From Myxococcus stipitatus DSM 14675 (GTDB lineage Bacteria; Myxococcota; Myxococcia; Myxococcales; Myxococcaceae): DNA of 64,000 nucleotides. A program made the translations under genes and the position numbers. The DNA is taken from NCBI RefSeq assembly GCF_000331735.1, contig NC_020126.1, positions 5,412,501 through 5,476,500 of the forward strand, written 5' to 3'. The notes beneath the pieces were generated by a model, which saw nothing but the letters and a program-made list of their open reading frames with translations, did not search any database and was not told where the DNA came from. This document shows positions 30,239 to 37,417 of the stretch, piece by piece. How positions within the stretch are numbered: position 1 is the first letter of the stretch; each line of letters begins with the position of its first letter.

Positions 30239-31139
30239 CGGCTCCCGTGTCCAGGCCGGGAGCGTCTCCCACGAAGGTGTGGAAGAAGCGCTCCCGGTCC
30301 AGCGCCACGGAGATGAACGTCTGGGTTCCGTGTGCGGGCTCGGCGCCCCACTCCCCGCGCGCGCGGTACATCTCCACCTCGGCCCACGTGACGATGCCCG
30401 GGTCGATGGCCGCACACGCCGCGATGGGGTCGTGCAGGAGCTTTCCCTCGGGCTTCGCCTTCAGGTAGTGCTCCATCGCCTCGAAGACGAGGGCCAGGCC
30501 CGCGGTCCTGGTGTGATGGGGCCGCACGCGCTCGTGGAAGGCCTCGTCGTATGCCACGCCATGCGTGACATTCTTGGACACCAGCTCGCGCCGCTCCACG
30601 CGCTCCGAGGACAGGGCCAGCAGCGCGCCCTTCGGGTCACCGTTGAAGTTGAAGGTCGGGCACGTGCGCTTCCCCTCGAACTTGGCCAGGCGATGCTCCG
30701 GGGCCACGAGGTTGTCTCCCGCGAAGCCGCCCTGCGCCACCCACCTTCGCAGACGTGCCTCGGGGTGCTGCTCCAGCAGCAGCCGCAGGTTCTGGAGGGG
30801 CGCGCCCGTCACCAGCGTCGTCTCCGGATACTGCTGGAGCGTGGCCGCGAGCACCTCGTGCGCCAGCGCGTCCGGAGCCGCCGGAGCCAAGGCCCCCAAC
30901 CACTTGGTGTGGAACGCGGACAGGCTCTCCTTCTCCGACTCCGGATTGCGCGCACCGACGGGGACCTCGCTTCTCCCCGCTCGCGCGAGCAGATGCCTCA
31001 CCATCCCCACCTGCGCCCGAGTGCCTGGCGTCACCGTGACGGCCCGAAGGACAACCGCGGGATGGGTTGCCAACAGGCACAGCGTGAGCGCATCGTCTGG
31101 ATCGCCCGTCTCCATGTCAAAGACAATATCTTGTCGCAT
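30225..31139 (-). CDS. Nucleoside hydrolase family protein
   Basis: This 304-residue protein begins MRQDIVFDMETGDPDDALTL. This keeps the acidic calcium-binding cluster of inosine-uridine nucleoside hydrolases, but the first Asp of the usual DxDxxxDD is displaced (DMETGDPDD). Other family features are TLVTGAPLQNLRLLLEQ, a glycine-rich strand (WVAQGGFAGDN) and a late HDPIAACAAIDP segment that holds the distal Asp. Expected reaction: hydrolysis of the N-glycosidic bond of ribonucleosides. GAGGGG lies upstream of the ATG. The variant N-terminal motif leaves the substrate open. Confidence 0.85.
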   Translation of the reverse strand: MRQDIVFDMETGDPDDALTLCLLATHPAVVLRAVTVTPGTRAQVGMVRHLLARAGRSEVPVGARNPESEKESLSAFHTKWLGALAPAAPDALAHEVLAATLQQYPETTLVTGAPLQNLRLLLEQHPEARLRRWVAQGGFAGDNLVAPEHRLAKFEGKRTCPTFNFNGDPKGALLALSSERVERRELVSKNVTHGVAYDEAFHERVRPHHTRTAGLALVFEAMEHYLKAKPEGKLLHDPIAACAAIDPGIVTWAEVEMYRARGEWGAEPAHGTQTFISVALDRERFFHTFVGDAPGLDTGAVSPA

Positions 31140-31683
31140 CGAAGCCGCCCCTCAATCACAACCCAAACACCAATCAATCACAAGCAAGACACGAACATGA
31201 CTGTCTTTGATTGTGTCTCACCTGGGCCACCCATGAAAGTGGGTGTGAAAAATGCCTGCTCATGTGAGCATGTAGGCACGGCCCCGCATCCGGCCTCCTG
31301 ACGAGCCGCCGAGCCCCGCCTGAAAACCACTGAATGTTCGAACATGTAGGCACGGCCCGGTTTGATCCACGATGGCGGCCGCATTGACGTCCTGGAAATG
31401 ACTGAGGAGGTGTTCAGTGTCTGAGGCACCTTCGTGGCGCCAGGGAACAGGGCTCAACCCCTGAAGACTCCTCGACAATTCACGGGATTCGGGACTCTCG
31501 AAACCACTGATATTCCATTCATGTAGGCACGGCCATTCTGATCCTGGGTGATCCACCCGCGCGAGAGCGCCCGTCTCGCCCTCCAGCCAGGGAGGACTCG
31601 AGCCCCACCCGGCCCGGCGGATTGCGACTCCAGGGAGGTGCCCCCAGCGTAGGGAGACCCAACCCGCGTCGAAGGAACAGACC
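31140..31683. other. 544-bp intergenic region with short dispersed repeats
   Basis: No convincing gene lies here. The first 120 bp are unusually AT-rich for the window, with several CAATCA/TGATTG elements (31154-31212), and probably hold the promoter of the nucleoside-hydrolase gene. The rest contains three copies of a shared element described in a separate entry. Minus-strand frames crossing it (for example 31260-31838) are open but do not look like folded protein. Confidence 0.6.
31255..31545 (-). repeat. Three degenerate direct repeats with invariant 15-bp core
   Basis: The core CATGTAGGCACGGCC (plus strand) occurs exactly at 31269-31283, 31343-31357 and 31520-31534. Copies 2 and 3 extend the match: AAACCACTGA before the core and TGATCC after it, giving a unit of about 45 bp. 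Just before the core, copy 1 has the dyad GCTCATGTGAGC and copy 2 the palindrome TGTTCGAACA. Copy 3 has no perfect dyad. Spacings are 74 and 177 bp. On the minus strand each unit reads GGCCGTGCCTACATG, then about 10 variable bases, then TCAGTGGTTT in copies 2 and 3. The role is unknown; a family of small mobile or regulatory elements is possible. Confidence 0.7.
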
Positions 31684-31893
31684 ATGGCCCGAAAGAAGAT
31701 CGCCGAGGGGTACGGTGGCACCAGCGAGCAACGCCAGCGCCACCTCCAGGGGGATGACTTCTCCGAGCGTGCACCCCGCACCCCGGCCGAAGCCGAAGCC
31801 GCGCGGAGCACTCCGGACAAGGACGGCGTCCTGGTCACCCTCCACCCGCTGCAGGACGAGGACGAAGACGACCTCTGGCGTGGAGAGCCTTGA
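31684..31893 (+). CDS. Small hypothetical protein
   Basis: The product is 69 residues, MARKKIAEGYGGTSEQRQRH onward, highly charged with an acidic end (LQDEDEDDLWRGEP). GAAGGA lies about 7 bases before the ATG, a reasonable ribosome-binding site. It is probably soluble and largely disordered. It converges with the short membrane-protein gene 17 bp downstream. Function is unknown. Confidence 0.6.
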   Translation: MARKKIAEGYGGTSEQRQRHLQGDDFSERAPRTPAEAEAARSTPDKDGVLVTLHPLQDEDEDDLWRGEP

Positions 31894-31909
31894 CGCCCCC
31901 TCCCCTCGC

Positions 31910-32005
31910 TCAGCTCCTGAGCAGGAGGTAGAGCAGGAGGCTCAGCCCCACCGAGACGAGGACGCTGCCCAGACAGCCCAGCCGGTTCGAGAAGAAGAAG
32001 AACAT
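31910..32005 (-). CDS. 31-residue single-pass membrane protein
   Basis: The ATG at 32005 gives MFFFFSNRLGCLGSVLVSVG followed by LSLLLYLLLRS, one strongly hydrophobic helix with a short charged start. Very short proteins of the type MFF(I/F)FSNRxGCLGS are recurrent across bacteria from memory, which is why I call it a gene despite its size. Longer upstream starts would add Arg- and Gly-rich shadow sequence. There is no clear ribosome-binding site. Function is unknown. Confidence 0.55.
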   Translation of the reverse strand: MFFFFSNRLGCLGSVLVSVGLSLLLYLLLRS

Positions 32006-32051
32006 GGTGGCGGAAGAAACCTGGGCATCCCCCCGCGGTCCGGCACGCCCG

Positions 32052-32552
32052 CTACCCGCCGAGGACTCCGACCTCGGGGGGCCCCTCGACCACCGCCCCC
32101 GTGTAGCCCAGGGTGACCAGCTCCAGCGTGTTGCCGAACGGGTCCGCGAAGTACACCGACGCCTGCCCCGGTGGGCCCAGCCGTCGCGGCCCATCCAGCG
32201 GGACACCCGCCGCGCGGAGCCGCTGGACGAACGTGTCCAAGGCCTCCGGAGCGACCTGCATCGCCAGGTGGGGATGCGGCGGAGGCACCGGCTTGCGGCG
32301 CTCTCGCTGGAGGAACAAGTGGAGCTCGGGAGGGGCCCCCCACCTCACGGCGAGGTGGAGCGGACTGTTGCTCGCATCCACCTCCGAGGCCCGGTCGGGA
32401 CGCACACGCAGGAAGGTCGCCCGGTCGAGCCTCCGCACGAGCACTGCGCCGAGGAGGCCCACGTAGAAGCGCTCGGCGACCTCGAGGTCGTCGACGGGGG
32501 CGGTGAGGTGGTGGAAGCCCGCAATGCGAGGAGCAGGAGTGGAGGTGTCCAT
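32052..32552 (-). CDS. VOC-family (glyoxalase/bleomycin-resistance-like) protein
   Basis: This 166-residue protein has the VOC fold. The first betaalphabetabetabeta module begins AGFHHLTAPVDDLEVAERFYVGLLGA, with a potential metal His in FHHL. The second ends SVYFADPFGNTLELVTLGY, carrying the conserved DPxGNxxEL motif with a metal-ligand Glu. HLAMQVAPEALDTFVQRL supplies another possible ligand. Such enzymes act on small molecules (lactoylglutathione, dioxygenation, drug binding). It is divergent from a LysR gene across 67 bp with two dyads, so LysR control is likely. Confidence 0.88.
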   Translation of the reverse strand: MDTSTPAPRIAGFHHLTAPVDDLEVAERFYVGLLGAVLVRRLDRATFLRVRPDRASEVDASNSPLHLAVRWGAPPELHLFLQRERRKPVPPPHPHLAMQVAPEALDTFVQRLRAAGVPLDGPRRLGPPGQASVYFADPFGNTLELVTLGYTGAVVEGPPEVGVLGG

Positions 32553-32579
32553 GCGACAAGGAATGCAGCGCCGCCCCCT

Positions 32580-32612
32580 TCACTGGAAGTGATACCTCGT
32601 GTTCTGAGATAT
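32580..32612. promoter_or_regulatory. Probable LysR operator between VOC and LysR genes
   Basis: Two adjacent dyads fill the 67-bp divergent gap. TCACT-gga-AGTGA (32580-32592) is perfect. ATACCTC-gtgttct-GAGATAT (32592-32612) has one mismatch. The second has the size and T-N11-A content of a LysR box. Confidence 0.5.
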
Positions 32613-32619
32613 TCCTCCC

Positions 32620-33582
32620 GTGAATCTCGGAAGCATCGACCTCAACCTGTTGCACCTGCTCTCCACCGTCCTGGAGGAGCGGAGTGCGACGCGCGCGGCG
32701 CGAAAGCTCCACGTCACGCAGTCGGCGGTGAGCAACGCGCTCCGGAGGGCCCGCGACCTGTTCGGAGATCCGCTGGTCGTGCGTCGCTCCCACGGCGTCG
32801 AGCCGACACCGCGAGGTCTGGCCCTTCAGCCCGCGCTCCGGGAGTGGGTCGAGACCACGCGCCGCCTCCTCGTGGAGACGCCCACGTTCGACCCGTCGAA
32901 ATCAACGCGCGTGTTTCGAATCGCCTGCGTGGATGCCATCGCGGCGACGCTCCTCCAGCCCATCCTCCGCCTCCTGAAGGAGCGGGCCCCCTCCGCGCGG
33001 CTCCAACTGCTGACGCTCGACCGGTTCATCGCGGAGGATGGCCTCGTGCGAGGCGAGGTGGATCTGCTCATCGGCATGCCGCCTGTCCTCGCGGACGAGC
33101 ACGACGCCGAGACGGTGTACCTGGACCCGATGGAGTGCTTCGTGCGTGCCGACCATCCGAAGGTCCGCGAGAAGCTCACGCTCGACGCCTACGCGAAGCT
33201 CCCGCACGTCGAGCTGGCGCTGTTCAACACCATTCACACCGAAGTGGACCAGGCGCTGGCGAAGCAGGGGCGCACTCGCACGGTGCAGGTCGCGCTCCCC
33301 TACTTCTCCTCCATCCCGCTGGCCGTCCTGGAGACCGACTGCATCGCCACCCTGTCCAGCCGGCTGGTGCGGTCCTTCGCGGAGCGGTGGCCGCTGCGGG
33401 TCTTCCAGCCACCCATCCCCCTCGACGCCATCGAGGTCCGCCAGGTCTGGCACCGCCGCGCCGACGTGGATGGTGCCGTCCGCTTCCTGCGGGACGTCGT
33501 CCGCGACGCCGCCAGACTCAGCGCGCCGTCGCGGCGGAAATCCCAGCCCCGTCAGGGACCGCGCTTGAGGCGCTCCACGTAG
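32620..33582 (+). CDS. LysR-family transcriptional regulator
   Basis: The product is 320 residues from a GTG start. The N-terminal winged helix-turn-helix is canonical: DLNLLHLLSTVLEERSATRA, then KLHVTQSAVSNALRRARDLFGDPLVVRRSHG and PTPRGLAL. The effector domain (STRVFRIACVDAIAATLLQP ... IAEDGLVRGEVDLLIGMPP ... PHVELALFNTIHTEVDQAL) resembles NodD/PcpR-type LysR proteins. It probably controls the divergent VOC gene and itself through the dyads between them. Its 3' end overlaps the converging gene by 31 bases. Confidence 0.93.
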   Translation: MNLGSIDLNLLHLLSTVLEERSATRAARKLHVTQSAVSNALRRARDLFGDPLVVRRSHGVEPTPRGLALQPALREWVETTRRLLVETPTFDPSKSTRVFRIACVDAIAATLLQPILRLLKERAPSARLQLLTLDRFIAEDGLVRGEVDLLIGMPPVLADEHDAETVYLDPMECFVRADHPKVREKLTLDAYAKLPHVELALFNTIHTEVDQALAKQGRTRTVQVALPYFSSIPLAVLETDCIATLSSRLVRSFAERWPLRVFQPPIPLDAIEVRQVWHRRADVDGAVRFLRDVVRDAARLSAPSRRKSQPRQGPRLRRST

Positions 33583-34073
33583 TCCGCGGGGAGCCCCGCG
33601 GCCTGCGCGCCCCGGACCAGCGCCTCCACGAAGCGAGGGCTCACCGGGCCGTCCTGCGAGGCACGCCGGGGGTTGGTGACGAACGCGGTGGCCTCCACCG
33701 TCTGCCCGTCCACGAGCACCTTTACCGGACGCTCGACGCACATCCCCGTCACGAAGCCTTCCTTGTGCTGGACGATGGGCCAGTCCTGGCCGCGAATCTC
33801 GAACAGGCGCCCGAAGATGCGCCCACCCGGCGCGTCCGCCAGCCCCGCCACCCGGCCGCCCCACCAGCGCGACGGGAAGTCGTAGACCAGGTCCACGTCC
33901 ACCGCCTCGGCGAGCCGGCCCTCGGGCAGGTCGAAGAAGCCGTAGGAGTGCTGCTGCCGCCACTCCTCGAACGCGGCCCGGTCCAGGATGGTGGAGTACG
34001 CGAAGTACAGCCGCGTCACGCTCGGGTCCGCGCCCTCGCGGGCCTTCATCACCATGTCGTAGTGCGAATCCAT
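33552..34073 (-). CDS. Gamma-glutamylcyclotransferase-like protein
   Basis: The ATG at 34073 is preceded by GAGGGG and gives 173 residues; the GTG at 34094 lies inside the upstream gene. TRLYFAYSTILDRAAFEEW resembles the YFAYGSNL substrate loop of the gamma-glutamylcyclotransferase fold, though with STI where GSN is usual. Further on are VDVDLVYDFPSRWWGGRVAGL and RIFGRLFEIRGQDW. The late part (VKVLVDGQTVEATAFV) is a typical closing strand pair. It is the third gene after the polyprenyl synthetase and GbsR-type genes. Altered loop residues make the catalytic role uncertain. Confidence 0.75.
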   Translation of the reverse strand: MDSHYDMVMKAREGADPSVTRLYFAYSTILDRAAFEEWRQQHSYGFFDLPEGRLAEAVDVDLVYDFPSRWWGGRVAGLADAPGGRIFGRLFEIRGQDWPIVQHKEGFVTGMCVERPVKVLVDGQTVEATAFVTNPRRASQDGPVSPRFVEALVRGAQAAGLPADYVERLKRGP

Positions 34074-34083
34074 GTGTGCCCCT

Positions 34084-34674
34084 CTACCTGTCACCCCGGC
34101 GCGCCGCGCCGTCGCGAAACACCGCCAGCACTCCGGACACGTCCAGCCGTGAGGTCTTGATGAACAACCGCAGCGCGCGCTCCACGTGCTCCGCCAGGGT
34201 GGCCATCTTCTCCAACCGCTCCAGCCGCTCCAGGGGGATTCCGCCCGCCGCCTCCGCCAACCGTCGCGCCTCCGACAGGTCCGCGCGGATGCGCGCCACG
34301 AAGCCCGCCTCCCGCTCCTCGATGACGTGGCGGACCATGCGCACCAGGTCCGTCTCCGCGCCGTAGCGCCAGACGGTGTCCTGCGGCAGCCGCACCCGCT
34401 GGATGACGCCCCAGCGCTCCAGGTCCCGGAGCAGCATGGACACGCCCCCCTTCGACAGGTCCAGCTCGCGCTCGATCTCGCCCGCCGTCAGCGGCTCACC
34501 GCGCAGGTACAGCAACGCCCACACGCGGCCCTGGTTGCGCTTGAAGCCCCAGAACTCGATGACGTTGCCCACCGCGTCCACGGCGATGGCTTCCCACGCC
34601 GCCAGCCGCCCCTCCACCACCGGCGGCGCGCCGCCTTGACTCCCGTGTCCCCCCGTCCACAGGTAGCCCTTCAT
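34084..34674 (-). CDS. GbsR/MarR-type transcriptional regulator
   Basis: The product is 196 residues. The winged helix is clear: NQGRVWALLYLRGEPLTAGE followed by IERELDLSKGGVSMLLRDLERWGVI and a wing (RLPQDTVWRYGAETD). The preamble DAVGNVIEFWGFKRNQGRVW is characteristic of the GbsR branch of MarR proteins. The C-terminal half is a long helical region for dimerisation. Its ATG overlaps the polyprenyl-synthetase stop by four bases, so it is cotranscribed. A palindrome in the operon promoter (35698-35717) is a candidate autoregulatory site. Confidence 0.88.
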   Translation of the reverse strand: MKGYLWTGGHGSQGGAPPVVEGRLAAWEAIAVDAVGNVIEFWGFKRNQGRVWALLYLRGEPLTAGEIERELDLSKGGVSMLLRDLERWGVIQRVRLPQDTVWRYGAETDLVRMVRHVIEEREAGFVARIRADLSEARRLAEAAGGIPLERLERLEKMATLAEHVERALRLFIKTSRLDVSGVLAVFRDGAARRGDR

Positions 34675-35669
34675 GCGGCTCGCCCTTGGACCTGCTCGGC
34701 GATTCCCGCGGAGAGCTTGCGCGCCCAGCTCACCAATTCCTCGCCCGCGGGCTCCTGGGCGAAGTGGCCCAGCTTGTCGAGCGCCGCTTCAATCTCCGCG
34801 TTCATCCGCGCCATGGACGCCTCCACCGCGCCCGTCGCCTCGATGGCCGCGCCAATCTCCTTCGTGCGGTCCGGGGTGATGGTGGAGAACGCCCACGCAT
34901 CCTTCAGCTTGCGGCGCAGGCTCTCATCCTTCGCCACCGCCAGCAGGATGGGCATCGACGGCGTGCGCGAGTGCACGTCCGCGTAGCGCGGCTTGCCCAC
35001 GTCCGTGCCCAGGATGTCCCGGATGTCGTCGGCGATCTGGAAGGCCACGCCCAGGTGACGGCCGAACCCGTCGAAGCGCTCCACCGCCTCCGGCCGGTTC
35101 GCCAGCGTCGCCGCGGCGTGCCCGCACCAGCCGAAGAGCGAGCCCGTCTTGCCCTCGGCGATGAAGCGCAGCCGGTTGAGCGGCAGGTCCAGGTCTCCGC
35201 GCGCCTCCACCTCCGCGATGGCCGCGCGGGTCATCTCCGAGACGACCGACAGCGCGGACAGCGTCAGCCGCGAGTCCAGCTGCGCCAGGTGGTACAGGCC
35301 CGTGGAGAGGATGAGGTCGCCGCTCATCACCGCGACGATGTTGCCCCAGCGCGCGTTCACCGTCGGCCGGCCCCGGCGGAACATGCCCGCGTCCACCACG
35401 TCGTCGTGCAGGAGGCTGGCCGAGTGGATGAACTCCGCGGCCACCGCCACGTCCACCAGGCGCTCCGGCGCCACACCCACCGCGCCGCCGAACAGCCGGA
35501 CCAGCATGGGACGCGCGCGCTTGCCACCCGTCCCCACGCACAGGTGACGGGCCGCCTCCATCAGCGTGTCGCCCTTCACGCCCGGACCGGCGTTTCCATC
35601 CACCAGCATGCCGCTGAGCCGCTGCTCCACCGCCGCCAGAAAGTCCGTGAGCTCCCGAGCCAGTTCCAT
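34671..35669 (-). CDS. Trans-isoprenyl diphosphate (polyprenyl) synthetase
   Basis: The ATG at 35669 has GGAGGAGAT just upstream and gives 332 residues. The first Asp-rich motif is SLLHDDVVDAG and the second is FQIADDIRDI, with GGKRARPMLVRL and GKTGSLFGWC between and around them. This is the all-alpha isoprenyl synthase fold. It condenses isopentenyl diphosphate with an allylic diphosphate to make longer all-trans chains, C20 to C40 or quinone side chains. The chain length cannot be read safely. It is the first gene of an operon with a GbsR-type regulator. Confidence 0.93.
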   Translation of the reverse strand: MELARELTDFLAAVEQRLSGMLVDGNAGPGVKGDTLMEAARHLCVGTGGKRARPMLVRLFGGAVGVAPERLVDVAVAAEFIHSASLLHDDVVDAGMFRRGRPTVNARWGNIVAVMSGDLILSTGLYHLAQLDSRLTLSALSVVSEMTRAAIAEVEARGDLDLPLNRLRFIAEGKTGSLFGWCGHAAATLANRPEAVERFDGFGRHLGVAFQIADDIRDILGTDVGKPRYADVHSRTPSMPILLAVAKDESLRRKLKDAWAFSTITPDRTKEIGAAIEATGAVEASMARMNAEIEAALDKLGHFAQEPAGEELVSWARKLSAGIAEQVQGRAA

Positions 35670-35697
35670 GTGCGCCGATCTCCTCCGACGTTCATAT

Positions 35698-35717
35698 AGT
35701 TCAAGACCGCTTGAACT
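35698..35717 (-). promoter_or_regulatory. Palindromic operator in the polyprenyl-synthetase promoter
   Basis: AGTTCAAG-accg-CTTGAACT is a perfect 8-bp inverted repeat, 29 bases before the start codon. On the minus strand it is followed directly by TATATGAA, a possible -10 element. A dimeric regulator such as the GbsR-type protein of this operon could bind here. Confidence 0.6.
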
Positions 35718-35830
35718 GCACCTGATTCCAGCGCCCCCCTCCGGCCGGGCGGACGGGGGGAGCGGCCGCCCCCGGTCCGAGCAGGCGGCCAGGAGGGCGC
35801 GGAGGTCGGATTGAGACACCCGCCCGAGCC

Positions 35831-37417
35831 ATGCGACAGACGCAAGGCCCCGCATTCCATGTCTCAAGCCCCGCGTTGAGCTTCGCCGCCTTCCGCCGCC
35901 ATCTCCTGAGCAGCTTCGCCTCGCTCGCCACGGCCGTCCCCCTGTTCCGACCGGGCTCGTCCCTGCCGGGCTCCGCCGCGCCCCTGCTCGGAGCGCCCCC
36001 CGCGGACTCCGGGGCCCTGGACGCGACGCGGCAAGCCCCCTCCAGCCGGCTGCGCTCGACGCTGGGAGCGTCCGTCGTGGAGGGCATGTTCGCGGAGGTC
36101 TTCACCGCCTGCGCGGGCGCGACGGTGCTCACCGCGTGGGCCATCGCGCTGGGCCTGGGGCCGTTGCTGGTGGGCGTCATGACGGCGCTGCCGTTCTGCG
36201 CTCAGTTCATCCAGTTCCCCGCCGCGTGGCTGACGTCCACGTTCGGCCACCGCCGCGTGGCGCTGACGGCCGTGTGTCTGTCCCGGCTGGTGATGTTTCC
36301 GCTCGCGGTCCTCCCCTGGCTGGACCTGGACCTTCCGGCGCGTCAGCACCTGCTGCTCGTCGTCGCGGGGGCCTCCGCGGTGCTGGGGGTGGTGGGCAAC
36401 AACGCGTGGGTGGCGTGGATGGGGGAATTGGTGCCGCGCCCGGTGCGAGGGAGGTTCTTCGGCCGGCGCACCGCGCTCACCACGCTGGCCGGCACCGTGG
36501 CCTCACTCGGGGCCGGGGTGCTGCTGGACCGGCTGCGTCCCTTGGAGGGGCTGGGCCTGGCGCTGCCGCTGCTCGCGCTGGGGGCCTGTGTCATGGGCGG
36601 GGTGACGACGCTGCTCATGGCCAGCCAGCATGACCCCGCGCCGCCGGGGAGCGCGCCCCGCCTGGAGCTCAAGAGCGCGCTGGTGCCGCTGAAGGACCCG
36701 CTGGCGAAGCGCGTGTTGACATATCAAATCGCCTGGAACGCGGCGGTGGGCGTGTCCGCGCCGTTCTTCGCGCTGCACAGCATCCAGAACCTCAAGATGA
36801 CCTTCGTCCTCGTCGCGCTGCATGCCGCTGGCGTGGCGGCGGTGCGCATCCTCACCGCGCCGCTGTGGGGACGGCTCATCGACAAGGTCGGCGCGCAGCC
36901 CGTCCTGATGGCGTGCTCGCTGGGCATCGGCGTCATCCCCGCGCTGTGGCTGCTGCCCGCCGAAGGGCGGCTGTGGCCGCTGCTCTTCGACGGAGTGCTC
37001 GCGGGCGCGCTGTGGGGAGGCCATGCCCTGGCCATCTTCGCGCTGCCGCTCACCGTCGCGCCGCGACAGGGTCGCCCGTTCTACCTGGCCGCGTTCTCCA
37101 CCGCGGGAGGCCTGGCGTACGCCGCCGCCGCCGCGCTGGGAGGCACCCTCGCCGCCCTCATCCCCGAGCACTTCATCCTGGGCGGACAGAGCTGGGTGAA
37201 CCTGCATGTCCTCTTCGTGCTGTCCTCCGTCGCGCGCCTGGGCGCGGGCCTGCTCGCCGCGAGGCTCCCGGAGCCCGGGGCCCACCCCACGACCTCGTTC
37301 TCCGCCCTGCTCCTGCGCCTGGGCCCACGCGCGTGGAGTTCGCGGGTGCTGCCCGAGCCGCTGAGCCCGCCGACGACGGACCACTCCGGCCGCCAGCGCG
37401 AGGCTCAGACGCGGTAG
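35831..37417 (+). CDS. MFS transporter
   Basis: The product is 528 residues with about 12 membrane helices starting near residue 85 (GASVVEGMFAEVFTACAGATVLTAWA). Family signs are a helix 2-3 loop FGHRRVALTAVCLSR, RPVRGRFFGRRTALTTLAG, and LWGRLIDKVGAQPVLM after helix 8. The first 75 residues are soluble and Ala/Pro-rich, so the true start may be later; the ATG at 35831 lacks a good ribosome-binding site. It is divergent from the polyprenyl-synthetase operon and overlaps the chemoreceptor gene by 13 bases at the 3' end. The substrate is unknown. Confidence 0.85.
   Translation: MRQTQGPAFHVSSPALSFAAFRRHLLSSFASLATAVPLFRPGSSLPGSAAPLLGAPPADSGALDATRQAPSSRLRSTLGASVVEGMFAEVFTACAGATVLTAWAIALGLGPLLVGVMTALPFCAQFIQFPAAWLTSTFGHRRVALTAVCLSRLVMFPLAVLPWLDLDLPARQHLLLVVAGASAVLGVVGNNAWVAWMGELVPRPVRGRFFGRRTALTTLAGTVASLGAGVLLDRLRPLEGLGLALPLLALGACVMGGVTTLLMASQHDPAPPGSAPRLELKSALVPLKDPLAKRVLTYQIAWNAAVGVSAPFFALHSIQNLKMTFVLVALHAAGVAAVRILTAPLWGRLIDKVGAQPVLMACSLGIGVIPALWLLPAEGRLWPLLFDGVLAGALWGGHALAIFALPLTVAPRQGRPFYLAAFSTAGGLAYAAAAALGGTLAALIPEHFILGGQSWVNLHVLFVLSSVARLGAGLLAARLPEPGAHPTTSFSALLLRLGPRAWSSRVLPEPLSPPTTDHSGRQREAQTR

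Noticed and set aside
31260-31838. Minus-strand frame with repeated GPCLH...FSGF segments
   Set aside because: The repetition follows from the DNA repeats. The rest is Trp/Gly/Arg-rich with no clear start or fold, and it runs into a real plus-strand gene.
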